Shown here one piece after another: positions 43,466 to 55,651 of a stretch of 64,000 bases of DNA. Both the position numbers and the translations under genes were made by a program. Origin of the DNA: Hsuehochloa calcarea (lineage: Eukaryota; Streptophyta; Magnoliopsida; Poales; Poaceae); contig CM070599.1 in NCBI GenBank assembly GCA_036346395.1, positions 26,279,232 to 26,343,231 of the forward strand, in the 5' to 3' direction. Numbering within the stretch: the first letter of the stretch is position 1; the number at the start of each line of letters is the position of its first letter. The notes below the pieces were generated by a model that was given only the letters and a program-made list of their open reading frames with translations, made no database searches and was not told where the DNA came from.

Positions 43466-43600
43466 GTTTGTGAGCCAGCTCGGCTCGTATCAGGCTCGAG
43501 CTGGTTCGGCTCGGGCTCGATTAATTTTCGAGCCGAGCCAATCCCAACTTTTGGCTCGGATAAATTTTGAGCCGGCTCGTGAGTCGCTCGTTTCCACCCT
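43466..43600 (-). mobile_element. Right hAT-like end with GGCTCG subterminal repeats
   Basis: Many GGCTCG/CGAGCC motifs end in CTCGTTTCCACCCT, the inverse of the 33421 end. Interiors of both ends face each other across a 10-kb segment with the PPR pseudogene, the carbonic anhydrase and the Harbinger remnant. Confidence 0.6.
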
Positions 43601-43794
43601 CCTTCTCTGGCTTCCCTTATCTTTTCCTTCCTCTTCCCACAGACTCCCGCCGCCTCCCCCTCGCTCCGCCCGCCTCGCCTCCTACGTCTCTAGGCTCTAG
43701 GCCCGCTCGCTATCTCCCCCCCTCGCTGTCTCCCCCTCGCCCTCCTCGCCCTTACACCCAACTCCACCTCCAGGCCCGCTCGCCGTCTCTGATG

Positions 43795-44066
43795 AGGACA
43801 TGGCCCCTATGGATACAACCATATTTGCTATGCTTGCTAGTCCAATTACAAGAGCTCGTACGCTTCAACTTATTTATCAGGTAAATTTGTTTCTAGGGCT
43901 GAGTGTATTATTTGAGAACTATATGATGCTGCCTAACGGAGATGATTTACTTGTACTTAGGAATCTAGGACTACGTACGACCAGTTCAAGAAGGTCTACG
44001 ACCAGTTTCGCAGGGTCTACGACCACTTCAAGAAGACCTACGACCAGTTTCATCAGTACTCGGTGA
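43795..44066 (+). pseudogene. C-terminal tail of a Ty3/gypsy polyprotein
   Basis: The frame MAPMDTTIFAMLASPITRAR then TLQLIYQVNLFLG and MMLPNGDDLLVLRNLG matches the GPITRARA...LNYQV...MLPK...LVLRN tail that ends many grass gypsy polyproteins. The rest of this element is missing upstream; a CT-rich stretch (43601-43790) separates it from the hAT-like end. Confidence 0.65.
43970..44065. repeat. Tandem ~21-24-bp CTACGACCAGTTC repeats
   Basis: Three to four copies of a TCTACGACCAGTTTC/AAGAAGG-type unit directly follow the gypsy tail. The same CGACCAG word recurs widely between here and the right edge. Confidence 0.8.
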
Positions 44067-44701
44067 GCCCAGGACTCGTTGGGAGCAATCTACAACCAGA
44101 GAAGCGAGCACAATACTCGTTGGACACAATCTATGACCAGAGATAGCATGGACTCCTCAAGACCACCCCAGGACCAGCCATACGACCAGATCTTCGACTA
44201 GAGATACACGATATGAATAGTGAATAAGGTCTTGTGTCACTGTTTTAGGCCTAATAGGGCTTTGTAAGCGTGTTGAGGTCGGAGCCCAGGTTGTGTACGC
44301 CTCTTTCCACGACCGCACAACCCTAGGTCGACCTCCTCACGTCCCCCTATTTATATACAGTAGCCGTCACAGTTTAGGGTGAGTTTTTCTTTGAGATTAT
44401 TTTGCTTAGCAGTCTCACCACACGTTCGGTTGAGGAACCCCACATTGTGAGCTTCATCTTTATTCACAATACAATATCAGATTGCATCTTCTACTTTCTT
44501 GCTTGTGTTCTCGATTCGCATGCAGGAGATAGCCTTCTTGGCGAGGTCAACCGTGTTCGGCACGGTTGATAACCATTGGAGCAGTTGTGTAGTGATTGCG
44601 AGGGGTTCGATCTGTTTGGTCGGAGCCTTTGGATCATCAACGTCGAGATCTCCACAATCGACTTATCAATACCTTTTAGAAGATCGGGCCACAGACCTAT
44701 C
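44067..44701 (+). mobile_element. LTR-like segment of gypsy remnant 2
   Basis: The segment contains a TATA-type CTATTTATATACAG (near 44347), a polyadenylation-like region, and the block TTGTGTTCTCGATTCGCATG then GAGGTCAACCGTGTTCGGCA that I associate with gypsy leaders in cereals. It ends just before a primer-binding site. Its start is not defined. Confidence 0.5.
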
Positions 44702-44716
44702 AGTTGGTATCAGAGC
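44702..44716 (+). other. Primer-binding site (initiator tRNA-Met type)
   Basis: TTGGTATCAGAGC lies directly after ...CCTATCAG, the usual complement of the 3' end of initiator tRNA-Met used to prime reverse transcription. It marks the 5' end of an internal region that is cut off at 45144. Confidence 0.8.
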
Positions 44717-45014
44717 AAAAGTTGCCCGTTAGGTAATCACAATTTTTACCCCTTTTAGATTAGTTGTTTTCCATCGTCCTAAAGCTCCAGAAAATTACCC
44801 ACAATTTTTTTTTGTTCGTCGTGTTCTTCCGATGTCCTATCACCCATTGTGTCTTTGCAATTTCCGTTCTTTGTTTAGCGTTGTTGAATTAGTGTCATTT
44901 GCCTAAGTCGTGTTGCTGGTTTAGAGTCGCGTTCTTGGTCTCTAGTCAACACCGTCGCCCGTCGTGCCACCATCCATCCTGGCCGCGCCACCACCCACTC
45001 GAACAAACCCCCCT

Positions 45015-45105
45015 TTCGACCACTTCCTCGTGTTCGACCACCTAGTCGGATTCGACCACCTACTCGAATTCGACCACCTACTCGGGTTCAACCACCTACT
45101 CGTTT
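45015..45105. repeat. Tandem 18-bp TTCGACCACCTACTCG repeats
   Basis: Four to five direct copies, period 18, in the leader or early gag of gypsy remnant 2. The period is a multiple of three, so it could encode a peptide repeat, but no open frame is clear. Confidence 0.85.
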
Positions 45106-45144
45106 CCGCCCCGACAGTTCTATTTGTTTCTTGTTGTTGGGTTT

Positions 45145-45832
45145 TGACGAGGATTGAAATCTCTATGTTTATTTAATACATAAGAAAAGACTATATGTCT
45201 TCATGGTCATAACCCCTAACTGGTCGTAAGGATTTCCAAAGGTTACACAATAAATACCCTGGTCGGACAAGGTCCCGTACCTATTCCACGACGAGTTGAC
45301 TGCTCGTAAGGCTATGAACTGGTGTCATCTGGATCAGTTTCCAGATATATCCTTACCGTGTGATGAATGGAACACGTGCTGTATGTACCATACCACGCGA
45401 CGTTACATAATTCTAAGACACTGGAATATGGTTAAATGCCTCAGTAGCATATAACCGCACGACAGTTGATACATTGTCAACTGACGCCTCTCTCCGACCA
45501 GACGCGGCACTTCTTAACAGGCGTCTCTCCAAGGGATAACTGCCAATGCTTCATCAACTACTTAAGTAGGATCGCGGAAGGTGGAGAAGGAGGACGAAGA
45601 TAGGATCGATTGGGAATCACTCTCAAAAGACAACCAGTCGATTAGATTGCAAAGTCATAGCAAGCATTGCGCTCTAGTGTTACTAGGATTAGCTTTGATC
45701 TAGATTACAAGCACTCCTTGTAATAGCCAGTTCATAGAAATAAAAAGCAGTCTTATTCCTTTCCAGGAGATACGTGCCATTTTTCCTCTATTTTTTTATA
45801 TATTTGTAAGTTCGGTGATTTGATCGTCGACA
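45145..45832 (+). mobile_element. 5' LTR of gypsy element 1
   Basis: TGACGAGGATTG... to ...GATCGTCGACA. It aligns with 55652-56350 end to end; by eye about 15% of positions differ, besides small indels. A TG...CA frame, a short TAAG/TATA region and the position before a primer-binding site support the call. The 5 bp before it (GGTTT) do not match those after the 3' LTR (CTTAG). Confidence 0.9.
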
Positions 45833-45833
45833 G

Positions 45834-45851
45834 CTGGCGCCGACCACGGGG
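45834..45851 (+). other. Primer-binding site of gypsy element 1
   Basis: CTGGCGCCGACCACGGGG starts two bases after the LTR. TGGCGCCG...GGGG is the common PBS form in grass gypsy elements. Confidence 0.75.
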
Positions 45852-45854
45852 AAG

Positions 45855-48153
45855 AGGGCGCAATTCTCCTGAAGTTCTTCGCTCGTCAAATCCTCGTCCA
45901 CCCTTCATAATCGTTCATGCAACTATAGCAGGAACTTGGGACAAGGAGAACTGGTTCGATTTGGATGACTACTCCAATCTCGACATGGAAGCCTGCATTC
46001 AGGCCATACAAGAGAACTGGGCGTCATCATCTTCCTCATCCGCTGGTTCGCGGGTCGCTGATAACAACGAGGTCGAGCGGATGGATGAGGATGCACCACT
46101 GCGACAAGTGGTACTTCCCGAGGGACAGGACTCTCCGACTAGTTCGGAGCGTCCGAAAATCTCTCCAAACCCGGTCCTTCCGGCCGCGAAAAAATTCTGA
46201 ATCCACGACCACGCAATCGAGAATCCATACATTCTCGACACAATCATGGCTGACAGGTACTCACCAACGACTTCTGAAAATTCCAGGAGCCAACCGACAT
46301 CTGGTAACAGTGTCGATGAAACTCTCATCGATTATAGGCCGAGTGAGAGCAATAAGGCTCAGCATACGATCGACAATCCGCAGGATCAGGATGAGTTCGC
46401 CACGAAGTCCTCAGGAGGTGCTCATCTCCGACCGGTCTCCATCGTGGAAGTCTCTGGTAAAAGCACTAAGAAGCTCTCCATTGGTTACAGTGGAAGTTCC
46501 CGGGAGGTCGCTGCTGGAAACACGAGGTCAATGCGATCGGAAATAATGATCGTAATGTCATGTACGGTCCTGCACACACTGCCTCGCCACCACGTACTGA
46601 TGGAAATGGCATGGGCAATCAAGCACCAGTTACCAGAGGCAACAGAACTGATAGACGTCCATCAGTTAATACACATGTTTCTACCCCACCAAGGATGATG
46701 GGTTGAAGGGGACTAGGCGCAAGGTCAAGAGAAGGTTTAGATCTACGAATGCCAACAACCTCAAGGAATCCTCCGAGACCTTCAGTGATGGTACAAAACC
46801 TGCAGCGTATTCAGAATATTTTAAGTAACACTGACCCTGCTCTGGCAGGAGCTCCAGGTTTTGTCCAATCGATGGGACAGGTATCGAAAATCCTTCAACA
46901 AACCGTGCAATGTACGAAAGCGTACCGGGAACATAGGACATCGCAAAGTCAAACTATGACTTTGTCCCAACATTCCTCCCTTAGTAGAGGACGGCATGGT
47001 TATGTTGGGAATCGATCGATACCAAGACCTCCTCGACGATTCCGACCAACGAGTCATGAAGGAAGAAGCTTATTCCAAACAACCACACCTTCCTCTCGTC
47101 GAGAGAGTTATTCACTTGGCCCCGATGATCTACGACATCGTTTGGGCCGAGCAGGTGATCAAAGGCGTCATCCTAACACCCACATCAGATCGGAACACCG
47201 GAGCCCCAGTATTCTAATATAAGAAACCCGTCTTGACCGATCACAATCTGGCACCTGTTCAAAGAAGGCGCCATGAGTCAGTCACGGGCTGCCAAGCTTT
47301 CTCCGCAGGGCTCCAGGCTGTGCGTTGGCCTAACAGGTTTCGACTGGCCAACATGAATAAGTTCAATGGGTCCTAGAACCCGTTAGAATTTCTCCAGAAT
47401 TATACCACCGCCATCAGAGCTGCTGGCGGTGATGAAAATGTGATGGCTAACTACTTACCTACGGTACTGGAGGGATCTGCCCGGTCTTGGTTGCTCAACC
47501 AGCCGGTCGGATCAGTCTACACTTGGGAACAACTCTGCGATCTTTTGATTGTAAATTTTCAGGGTACGTACGATCGCCCTAGAAAGGAGGATGACCTCCA
47601 TCGGATCTGGCAAAACCCGAAAGAGACTCTTCATCAATATATCAAGAGGTTTAGCCAGGTTCATAACTCAATACTAGAGATTGCAGAGTCTTATGTGATT
47701 CAAGATTTCAAGGCAGGTTTGAGGAATTGGTGGTTTACGAAGGACATTGCTATGAATGCTCCACGAACAACCGCCGAACTTTTCGACATGGCTGATAAAT
47801 ACGCCGCCACTAGTGAAGCGGTTGAATGGAGTGAAACCATAGATCAAAAGGATAAAGCCCCTCAACCTGGCTTGGAGAAGCCAGAAAAGAAGCATAAAAA
47901 GGTTCTCAAGAAGAAGAAACACCGCAAGATGGACGATAAGGAACTCCTAGCGGTCCCAGACAAGCTTACCAAAGGTAAGAGAGATTATACCGGTCGAGGA
48001 AAGGCAAAAATTCCAACCGATGGGTATAAGAAGAATAAGAAGTGGTGCCCACTTCACCAACAGGCAGGGCATGATTTGTGCACCTGCCATGCTTGGCCAA
48101 AGAAATTAGAAGATTACTATGCAAGTAAAGGTCCTCTTCCCTCAATACAATAA
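45855..48153 (+). pseudogene. Gag of gypsy element 1
   Basis: The best frame is 47440-48153: ANYLPTVLEGSARSWLLNQP, then WEQLCDLLIVNFQGTY, LHQYIKRFSQVHN (retrotransposon gag fold), a Lys-rich linker (KKHKKVLKKKKHRK) and a degenerate CCHC knuckle (WCPLHQQAGHDLCTCHA). Upstream, 45855-47440 is coding-like in several frames (acidic and Ser-rich N-terminal part) with stops. The family forms the particle shell. It is broken by frameshifts. Confidence 0.8.
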
Positions 48154-48198
48154 TTAGGAGAAGCAAGCTCCAGAAAGGACAAGGATGGCGACGAGAAG

Positions 48199-49035
48199 AT
48201 GGAGTACCAAGAACCTCAACATTCGGTCAACATGATCTTTGGGGGATCTACATCGTACAACTCACGACGTCATCTAAAGGCCATGGAGCGGGAGGTCAAC
48301 CTTGCGGAGTCTTCGATCGCCACCAAGCCATCAAGGTGGTCAGACACAGTAATCTCCTTCGGCAAAGAAGACAGCCCCGTTCGGTCGACTCGACTAGGTT
48401 GGTTTCCTATTATAGTTGAACCTACTATTAACAATTGTAAGGTTAATCGAGTCTTGATAGTTGGTGGTAGTTCTTTAAACATTTTATTTTTAGGAGCATT
48501 AGAAGAAATACAGGTTCCTAGATCAAAGGTGAAACCAGTAAAATATGACTTCTATGGCATAGTCCCTGGTTCTACCGCCAAACCGATAGGACAGGTGTCC
48601 TTACCGATTACGTTCGGAAGCCCTGATAACTTCCGAACAGAAAAGGTTTCGTTTGACGTGGCTGATTTTGAAACCGCATATAACAGAATACTTGGTCGTC
48701 CGGCTCTAGCAAAATTTCTAATAGTCACGCATTACAGTTATCAAAGTTTAAAGATGCCAGGACCAAAAGGTGTCATCATGGTTCGAGGAGATCGGAAGAT
48801 GGCTTATGCATGTGATCGGAGGTCTTTAGAACTGGTCGATGAACTTCCGACCAGAAACACTGACTCATCTACAATACAGGTCAAACACTCCAGACCGAAG
48901 TTGACACCCAAGCCGTCCGACCAGACAAAAGAGATATTGCTCGACAAAGATGTTACTCCGGGAAACGTCAAGTTGGGAGACACTGACAAGTCTACCCCAA
49001 AAGTGCTGGTCGGAGAAGGGCTCAATCTAAAATAG
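48199..49035 (+). pseudogene. Aspartic protease domain of gypsy element 1, active-site Asp lost
   Basis: A 278-residue open frame. HSVNMIFGGSTSYNSRR opens it; the retropepsin core is VNRVLIVGGSSLNILFLGAL, where the family has D-G-G-S-S. Here the Asp codon is GTT (Val, 48460-48462), so the protease would be inactive. ILGRPALAKFLIVTHYSYQS and MPGPKGVIMVRGDRKMA follow, as usual in this lineage. It ends with a stop before the RT domain. Confidence 0.85.
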
Positions 49036-49059
49036 GAAGAGTCACTTGTTTCCTTCCTC

Positions 49060-50580
49060 TGAGCAAACCAGAACGTATTCACCTGGCAGGCGTCACGACA
49101 TGCTCGGAGTCCCAGGGAGGTGATCGAGCACAGGCTAGCTCTCCAGCCTGACAAAAAATCGGTCAAGCAGAAGCTAAGGCACTTTGCGCCTGACCGGAAG
49201 GAAGCGATCCAGTCGGAGATTGACAAACTCCTAAAGGCTGGATTTATTCGTGAAGTCCATCACCCTCAATGGCTCGCCAACCCTGTAATGGTTAGAAAGA
49301 ATAATGGGAAGCGCCAAATGTGTATATACTTTACAGATCTGAATAAAACTTGTCCGAATGATGACTTTCCCCTTTCCCGCATTTATCAACTTGTAGATTC
49401 CACCTCCGGGTGTGGATTTTTAAGTTTTTTAGATGTGTATTTAGGGTACCACCAGATTAACATGAGTAAAAAAGATGAAGATAAAACTTCATCACTACAT
49501 ATGGCACTTACTGTTATATTAAGATGCCTTTTGGTCTCAAAAATGCTGGTGCAACTTTTCAAAGGATGATGCAGAAAACCTTTAGCCCACAAATAGGTCG
49601 AAATCTAGAAGCCTGTGTTGATGATTTGATTGTGAAGAGCATCAACGCTCGCGATCACATTCTTGACTTACAAGAGACTTTCAACAACTTTCACCTCAAG
49701 TTGAATCCGGAGAAATGTGTGTTCGGAGTTTCCGCTAGAAAACTTCTCGGTTTCCTAGTTTCGGCTAGAGGTATCGAGGCAAATCCCGCGAAGATATCGG
49801 CCATCAACCAGATGCGCCCTCCGACCACGAAGAAAGAAGTCCAAATACTAACCAGCTGTATGGCAGCGCTAAGCCATTTCAAAGCCAGGTTATGTGAAAA
49901 AGGATTACCTTTCTTTAAGCTTCTTCGGAAAAATAAAAGTTTCAAATGGATAAAGGACGCCAATGATGCCTTTGAAAAGCTCAAAAATTACCTTACAAGT
50001 GCCCCGGTCTTAGTCTCTCCGAGACCAGAAGAAACATTGCTGATTTACGTGGCTGCAACGCCGTAAACTGTCAGCGGTGTACTGGTCGTAGAACATGAAA
50101 ACGTCCAACGACTAGTATATTACGTGAGCGAAGTCTTACATGGACCAAATGAAAGATACCCATATGTACAAAAGCTCTCTCTATGGTCTCCTTATGGCTT
50201 CAAGGAAACTAAGGCATTACTTTCAAGCCCACAAAGTGGTTGTACCTACCGGGTATCCCCTTGGTCAAGTCCTTGAAAATAGGGAATCATCAGGACGAAT
50301 AGCAAAATAGGCGGTTGAACTAGGGACGCTCGACCTCCATTTCATCTCACGAACAACAATAAAGTTCCAGGCAATAGCAGAATTCATTACCGAATGGACA
50401 AACCCTGAACCTAAGCATGAATCAGAGTACGATTGCCACGATGAATGGACAATGTACTTTGACGGTTCCCTGATGCTCAAAGGGTCGGGGGCTGGAGCCG
50501 TCTTGATATCCCCTACTGGCGAACACATTAAGTACGCCATCCAGTTTAACTTTACCGCTACGAACAATCATACACTCTAA
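49060..50580 (+). pseudogene. Reverse transcriptase-RNase H of gypsy element 1
   Basis: RT: QKLRHFAPDRKEAIQSEIDK then LLKAGFIREVHHPQWLANPV (49150-49290), DLNKTCPNDDFPLSRIYQLV, a frameshift near 49490, MPFGLKNAGATFQRMM (49524), then EACVDDLIVKS. The catalytic box is CVDD in place of YVDD (Tyr codon TAT to TGT, 49614-49616). LNPEKCVFGVSARKLLGFLV follows. A stop is at about 50064. RNase H: MYFDGSLMLKGSGAGAVLIS (near 50450-50515). The pair copies RNA to DNA; this copy cannot work. Confidence 0.9.
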
Positions 50581-50599
50581 TCTAACGTACCTTGTATAA

Positions 50600-51717
50600 A
50601 CGAGGATCTCATGGAGTGTTGATGAGATGCATATCTCGCTCGGATGGCATTAAGTTGCTAACCGAAATTCATGGAGGAGCCTGTGGAGCACATCATTCCT
50701 ACAGAATATTGGTCAGTAAAGCCTTCAGGCAAGGATAATATTACCAACAGCCCTTCATGATGCAAAAGAGCTCGTGATGAAGTGCGTACAATGTCAGTTT
50801 CATAGCCAACAAGTACATTAACCGGCACAAGCTTTGCAAACAATTCCTCTTTCTTGGCATTTTGCATCCTGGAGACTAGACATTCTGGGACCATTCCCAA
50901 GAGCACTCGGGGGCTTCAAATTCCTTTTCATCATGATTGACACGTTTACAAAATGGATTGAAGCCAAGCTAGTTGTTAAAACTACAACTGAGGCCGCTAA
51001 GACATTCTTGACAAAAAATATGATTACACGATTTGGTGTACCCAGTCGTATAATCACAGATAATGGTACTCAGTTTTCAAGTGGCAGTTTTCAGGAATTT
51101 TGCAATGAGCTTGGGATCAAAGTCTATTTCGCCTCTGTTGCTCATCCACATAGTAATGGAGCAGTTGAGCGTGCTAATAGTATCATAATGAAGGGGGTCA
51201 AACGCCGAGTATTCGACCAGCTAATAAAGCGGTCAGGAGCTTGGGTTCAAGAACTTCCTTCTGCCTTATGGGCTGTTCGAACTACGACCAGTCGTGCGAC
51301 CGGCGAAACACCATTCTTTTTAGTCTATAGAGTCGAAACCATGCTTCCTCTGGAATTAAAAATTGGCTCTACTCGTAATGATTGTTTTAATGTAAACGAT
51401 CAGGAGGAACGACGACTCGATGATATCAATTTCCTTGAAGAACGACGGAACCAAGCCTTGATACGTTCGGTAATCTATCAACAAGCCATGCGAAGGAACC
51501 ACAGTAGTAAGGTGCAGCCTCGCAGCCTAGCTGTAGGTGATCTGGTTGTCAGAAAAATTCATAGCTAAGTAAATCGCAACAAACTTTCTCTCAAGTGGAA
51601 AGGTCCTTACACTGTGGTCGAAGTCACCCAACCAGGCTTGGTACGATTAGCCATGTCCGACGGCAGAGTTTTGTCTAATTCTTGGAATATTGATCAACTG
51701 CGAGAGTTTTTCGTTTA
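50600..51717 (+). pseudogene. Integrase of gypsy element 1
   Basis: A degenerate zinc region (KCVQCQFHSQQVH near 50780-50815) precedes the core, open at 50834-51568. The DDE triad is visible: Asp in WRLDILGPF, Asp in RIITDNGTQF, Glu in SNGAVERANS, with 57 or so residues between the first two and about 35 between the last two. The C-terminal part (LKWKGPYTVVEVTQPG, then WNIDQLREFFV) runs to 51717 after a stop at 51568. Of all domains this is the best preserved. Confidence 0.92.
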
Positions 51718-52579
51718 AATTTCATTTCCATTAAATTAAATTTAATTTAATTCAAAGAAGCAAGTGATGTTATTTATATGATGGTACCTAACTATGGTCG
51801 ACGTGGTTCATAGGCTTAAGATTATGAAGATTATATTTCTTATTTTCAAAATTATGTTCTACTCTTGTTTAGCTACTAGTCGAGACATGGAAAACCTCCT
51901 ACTCGAAGTCTCTCCTTTTTCGCACGTGGTTCCGCCCGTCTTTTTCCTACGATCCTCGCTGCCAGTCGGACTAGAGCATGAGCACGTATTGCGAAATATA
52001 CTTTATATCTTCATTACTTAGCGGTTCATTCCGACCAGCGTTGAGTACTGCGAATAGAAATAAAAACCACTTTTCATTTGTTATATATGTCTTTACATAT
52101 AATTTTCTCTTATCAAGGAAAATCCATTTTTCTTCCGACCATATATTGTCTTAGTAAGTATTTTGATTACGAAAAATAGATTTACAACTAGTCGAAACCT
52201 AGCGCTGGTTCCGACCAAAAAAGGTTTCCTAGTATTATCACGATCAGTTTTTCAACAATCAGTACATGCTTTCAAACAATTGTTGAGACTTAAGTTCATA
52301 TTCTTGCCCTACGGGTTATATAGTAAAGTCCTTCTACTATAAAACAATCGGGGGCTAGGTAATATGTGAATATCTATAAGTTGACCGGATGAACAAAAGA
52401 TTTCATTGATAAGAGAGAGGTAAGTTTTACATTTTGCATACTCTTTTTTGCATTTTTACTACTAGAGATTTCCCATCTAATCACTGCTTGATGGAAATCC
52501 GACCTCTATTTCTTCTGCAACCTTGTATCCAAGAGGTTTTACTTCCTTGAGAAACTTGATCGCCTCCTCAGGCAATCAG

Positions 52580-55317
52580 TTGAAATCTTATTCAATAGCT
52601 TGAAGATTAATAGAGAGGTCGGATGCCTTCAGTTTTGCCAAAGTAAGACTAACTCCACTAGCAATGGATTCTTTTACGGATTGGGCATAATTCTCTCTGA
52701 TAGTCTTGAGCAAATCCTTAAGGTCCTCCAAAAGGTGGTCAAGGTAATTTGCCTTTTTAATTGCATCACTCAAGGAGGGCAAGTTCGATCCTGATCCCAC
52801 ATCGAAGATCATTTTATTGAGTGCAGTGATCTTTAAATCGAGGTTAAGCATGAGTGCCGCCCCCTTGTCTTGCTCAAATTCCAAATCTTTCTTTGCTTTG
52901 GTTAATACTTGATTTTGTTAAGTATAAGCAAAACAAGTATTAGGCAAGAATGATTAGAAGATATATTAAGTTAAGTTTACGACTAGTTACCTTGACCTTC
53001 TTCTTGGAATTTTCTAAGATTTCTTTATTTCTGGTCGTCAAGTCTTCGATCGACCGGTTCTTAACTTGGTTTTCTTCTTCAAGCTTTAGTCTTCTGGCCT
53101 TTTCAGCCATAGCTTCTTCTTTTATTTTCTCCAAATCTATCAAATAAGATAAGGGAGAATAATTAAAAAGAGAAAAACGGAGACATGAAGAAGAAAGAGT
53201 TAAGGGGAAGTTATTACTTTATAATTCAGAGCGTTTTTGCTCCAGGATTTTTATTTGCTCGGTCTGGCCTCCGACCGCAACAAAATTTTCAACCATATGT
53301 TACATAGATAGCATTTCTTCTTTAAGTTTCTAATAAACTTCAAAGAGAATTATAAGAATGGTTGAAGGCACTTACTCGAATTGCCACATCGTTGTAATCG
53401 ACAAAAAATTTTATCAGGATTCGCCTTTGCATGACGATATGATATTCTCCCCGAAGTTTCATCAATCTCCTTATCCTCGATAAATCGAGGAGAGAAAAGA
53501 AACTTGTTAGTTTGGGAGGGGTTGCTTACAGAGATCGGAGTCTGTTGTGGATATGTAGGAATGCCTACCTCCGCTGATGGTGTAACACTCACCACGGGAT
53601 CCAAATTAGATTTCGGCACTGAAGCGGGCTCGGGGGCTTCCCTAACCACTTCCTCTTCAGGGTTTCTTACTTGAGGAAAGCCCTGGTCGGAGGTGCCCTC
53701 GATCACCTGATCTGATGGAATGACCTGGTCGGAAACGACTGGAACACCAGCAGATCTGTATAAAAGAAAGGAAGTTCAGAATTCAAGTTCACCGAGAACA
53801 TAAAAGGTATGCATTCATATGAATATTTTATTCGAGTATACCTGGTCATCTTCTTTATCTTGACTCTGTAACGCGCCGGCTTGAAGTCCGTAGAGCTTGC
53901 TTTTCTTTTCTTTTCAATCAATTCACCAGTTTCGAACAGGTAGGGTTGGTTGCACCCTCAACACCCTTCAATAGAGGGTCAGAAGTAATACTTTCGACCA
54001 ACTGGTCGAGAGTAGAATCACTGGCCGTTGGATCAGAAGGTGTATGTTCGTTGGTCACCAAAGCAGTTGCCTCAACAGCCGCTAGCAATTCTTGAGCAAT
54101 TGTATAAGACTCAACGATTACCGCCTGGATTAACAAACAAAGTTAGTCGGGTGATGAACATATTTTTTTCATCTAAACGAAAAGTACTTCTTTGGTTACC
54201 TACCTCTACACGATCACGATCCTTAGTCAAAGTAAGACTGGTCGGTTCGTCAATTGGCCCACATGTTTCAGTGGCCTCATCAATTCTCAGACCAACCAAC
54301 TACATATCAAAGATGATTTTTAGGTAAACACCGGTCAGAAAAATTATAAAGATGAAAAGTAATTGACATGCTTACCCGGAGTCTCTCAGCCCACTCTTCG
54401 GCGGTAGTAACCGCTAAGATTAGAGGGAAACTAGCCTTTTCGTTAGGCTCTCCAGCGCAGATCATCTTGATCTGATTTCTGATCTCATCAGGAGACAAGG
54501 CTGTAATGAAAGAGAGGTCTTAGAGTTATGAAAGCAATTAACCAGAAAGATAAACTGGTAGGACTCTACTGGGATTTACCTTCCCTAGAGTCTCTGGTCG
54601 CATCATCACGACCAATGTACCAGAGCATCGGATGAGCTCTGGACTTCAAAGGACTAATCCTCCGCATGGAAAACTCCCTCATCACATGTCAGGAGGTTAA
54701 ACCCCTGACACTCAGGAGATGGATGGCTTTAACCCATCTCCCAAATTTCCCCTCCTTCGAGGAGGAACGTCATTGCAGGTTCTCGACAGCCTTCTTACCA
54801 CTGTAATAAAGGCTATCACACTGCATAATCTTCATATAAAACCAACTCTTCTTCCATGACGACCACGGAGATTTGGAGTACATAGAAATGTACTCATCGG
54901 CCTTCCCGTCATGGAGACGCAAAGTACACTCTCCAGTTGTACCGGTCATCTTCTTCGCATTCGCCAGTCTGTAGTAGTACTTAAAGAGATCCAGAGTTGC
55001 TGGAATTCCCAAGTACGCTTCGCAGAGGTAGACAAAGATGCTGAGATTGGCTATGGCGTTGGGGGCCAGATTAATCAGTTCCACTCCATAATACTCCAAA
55101 ACTTGGGGAAAAAGGAGTGAACTGGGAGTCTGAAGCCGCATTCGATGTATGCGAGGAATACCAGAATTTCTCCATCTTCACCACTTGGAGAATTCTCCCC
55201 AATTGCTGATCTCCATGGGATCAGACTTTTGTCGGGTAGTAATCCAACAGTCTCCAAACTTTCCAGTTTCTTCTCACTCAGATCGGAAATCGACCAGTTG
55301 GTGATGAGATCCGACAT
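52580..55317 (-). pseudogene. Antisense gypsy-type transposase-like ORF in element 1
   Basis: Starts at ATG 55317: MSDLITNWSISDLSEKKLES then LVFLAYIECGFRLPVHSFF. After a one-base shift near 55100 it continues VLEYYGVELINLAPNAIANL then IFVYLCEAYLGIPATLDLFK. This is the putative gypsy-type transposon domain (Transposase_28 family) often annotated in grasses. Later pieces are Glu/Lys-rich coiled-coil-like segments (53143-52940 and 52884-52588). Such antisense ORFs between integrase and the 3' LTR are known in Tat/Retand elements. Function is unknown. Several breaks make it non-coding here. Confidence 0.8.
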
Positions 55318-55638
55318 GGTGATTTCTTTCTAGTGAAGAATTCAAAGATGAACGGAGATGTTCTTTTGGAAGATGAAGAGGAATACAGAAGGCGTAGAAG
55401 CCCTAACACCCAGTGCTAAGGGGTTTTTATAGCCACAACACTGTAACCGCTTCCGGGAGAAGTCCAATGGACAAAAATCTTTTTAACCAGCGGACAAAGA
55501 AGCTTTTTCAACTTCCAGGGCAATTTCTCAACTTTAAAAATGAATACAAACCACCTCGAGTATCACGACATTTAATGAGGGGTCTGCCCGATACGACTTC
55601 ATCAGAAGAAAGCGTCCACACGACCAATTTATTTAAAG

Positions 55639-55651
55639 TTTGGGGGCTAGC
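55639..55651 (+). other. Polypurine tract of gypsy element 1
   Basis: GTTTGGGGGCTAGC-like sequence lies just before the 3' LTR start, where plus-strand DNA synthesis is primed. Confidence 0.65.

Noticed and set aside
33421..43600. One intact hAT transposon with hAT transposase
   Set aside because: No hAT transposase domain inside and the 8-bp flanks (ACGCACAT and CCTTCTCT) do not match; kept only as a hypothesis.
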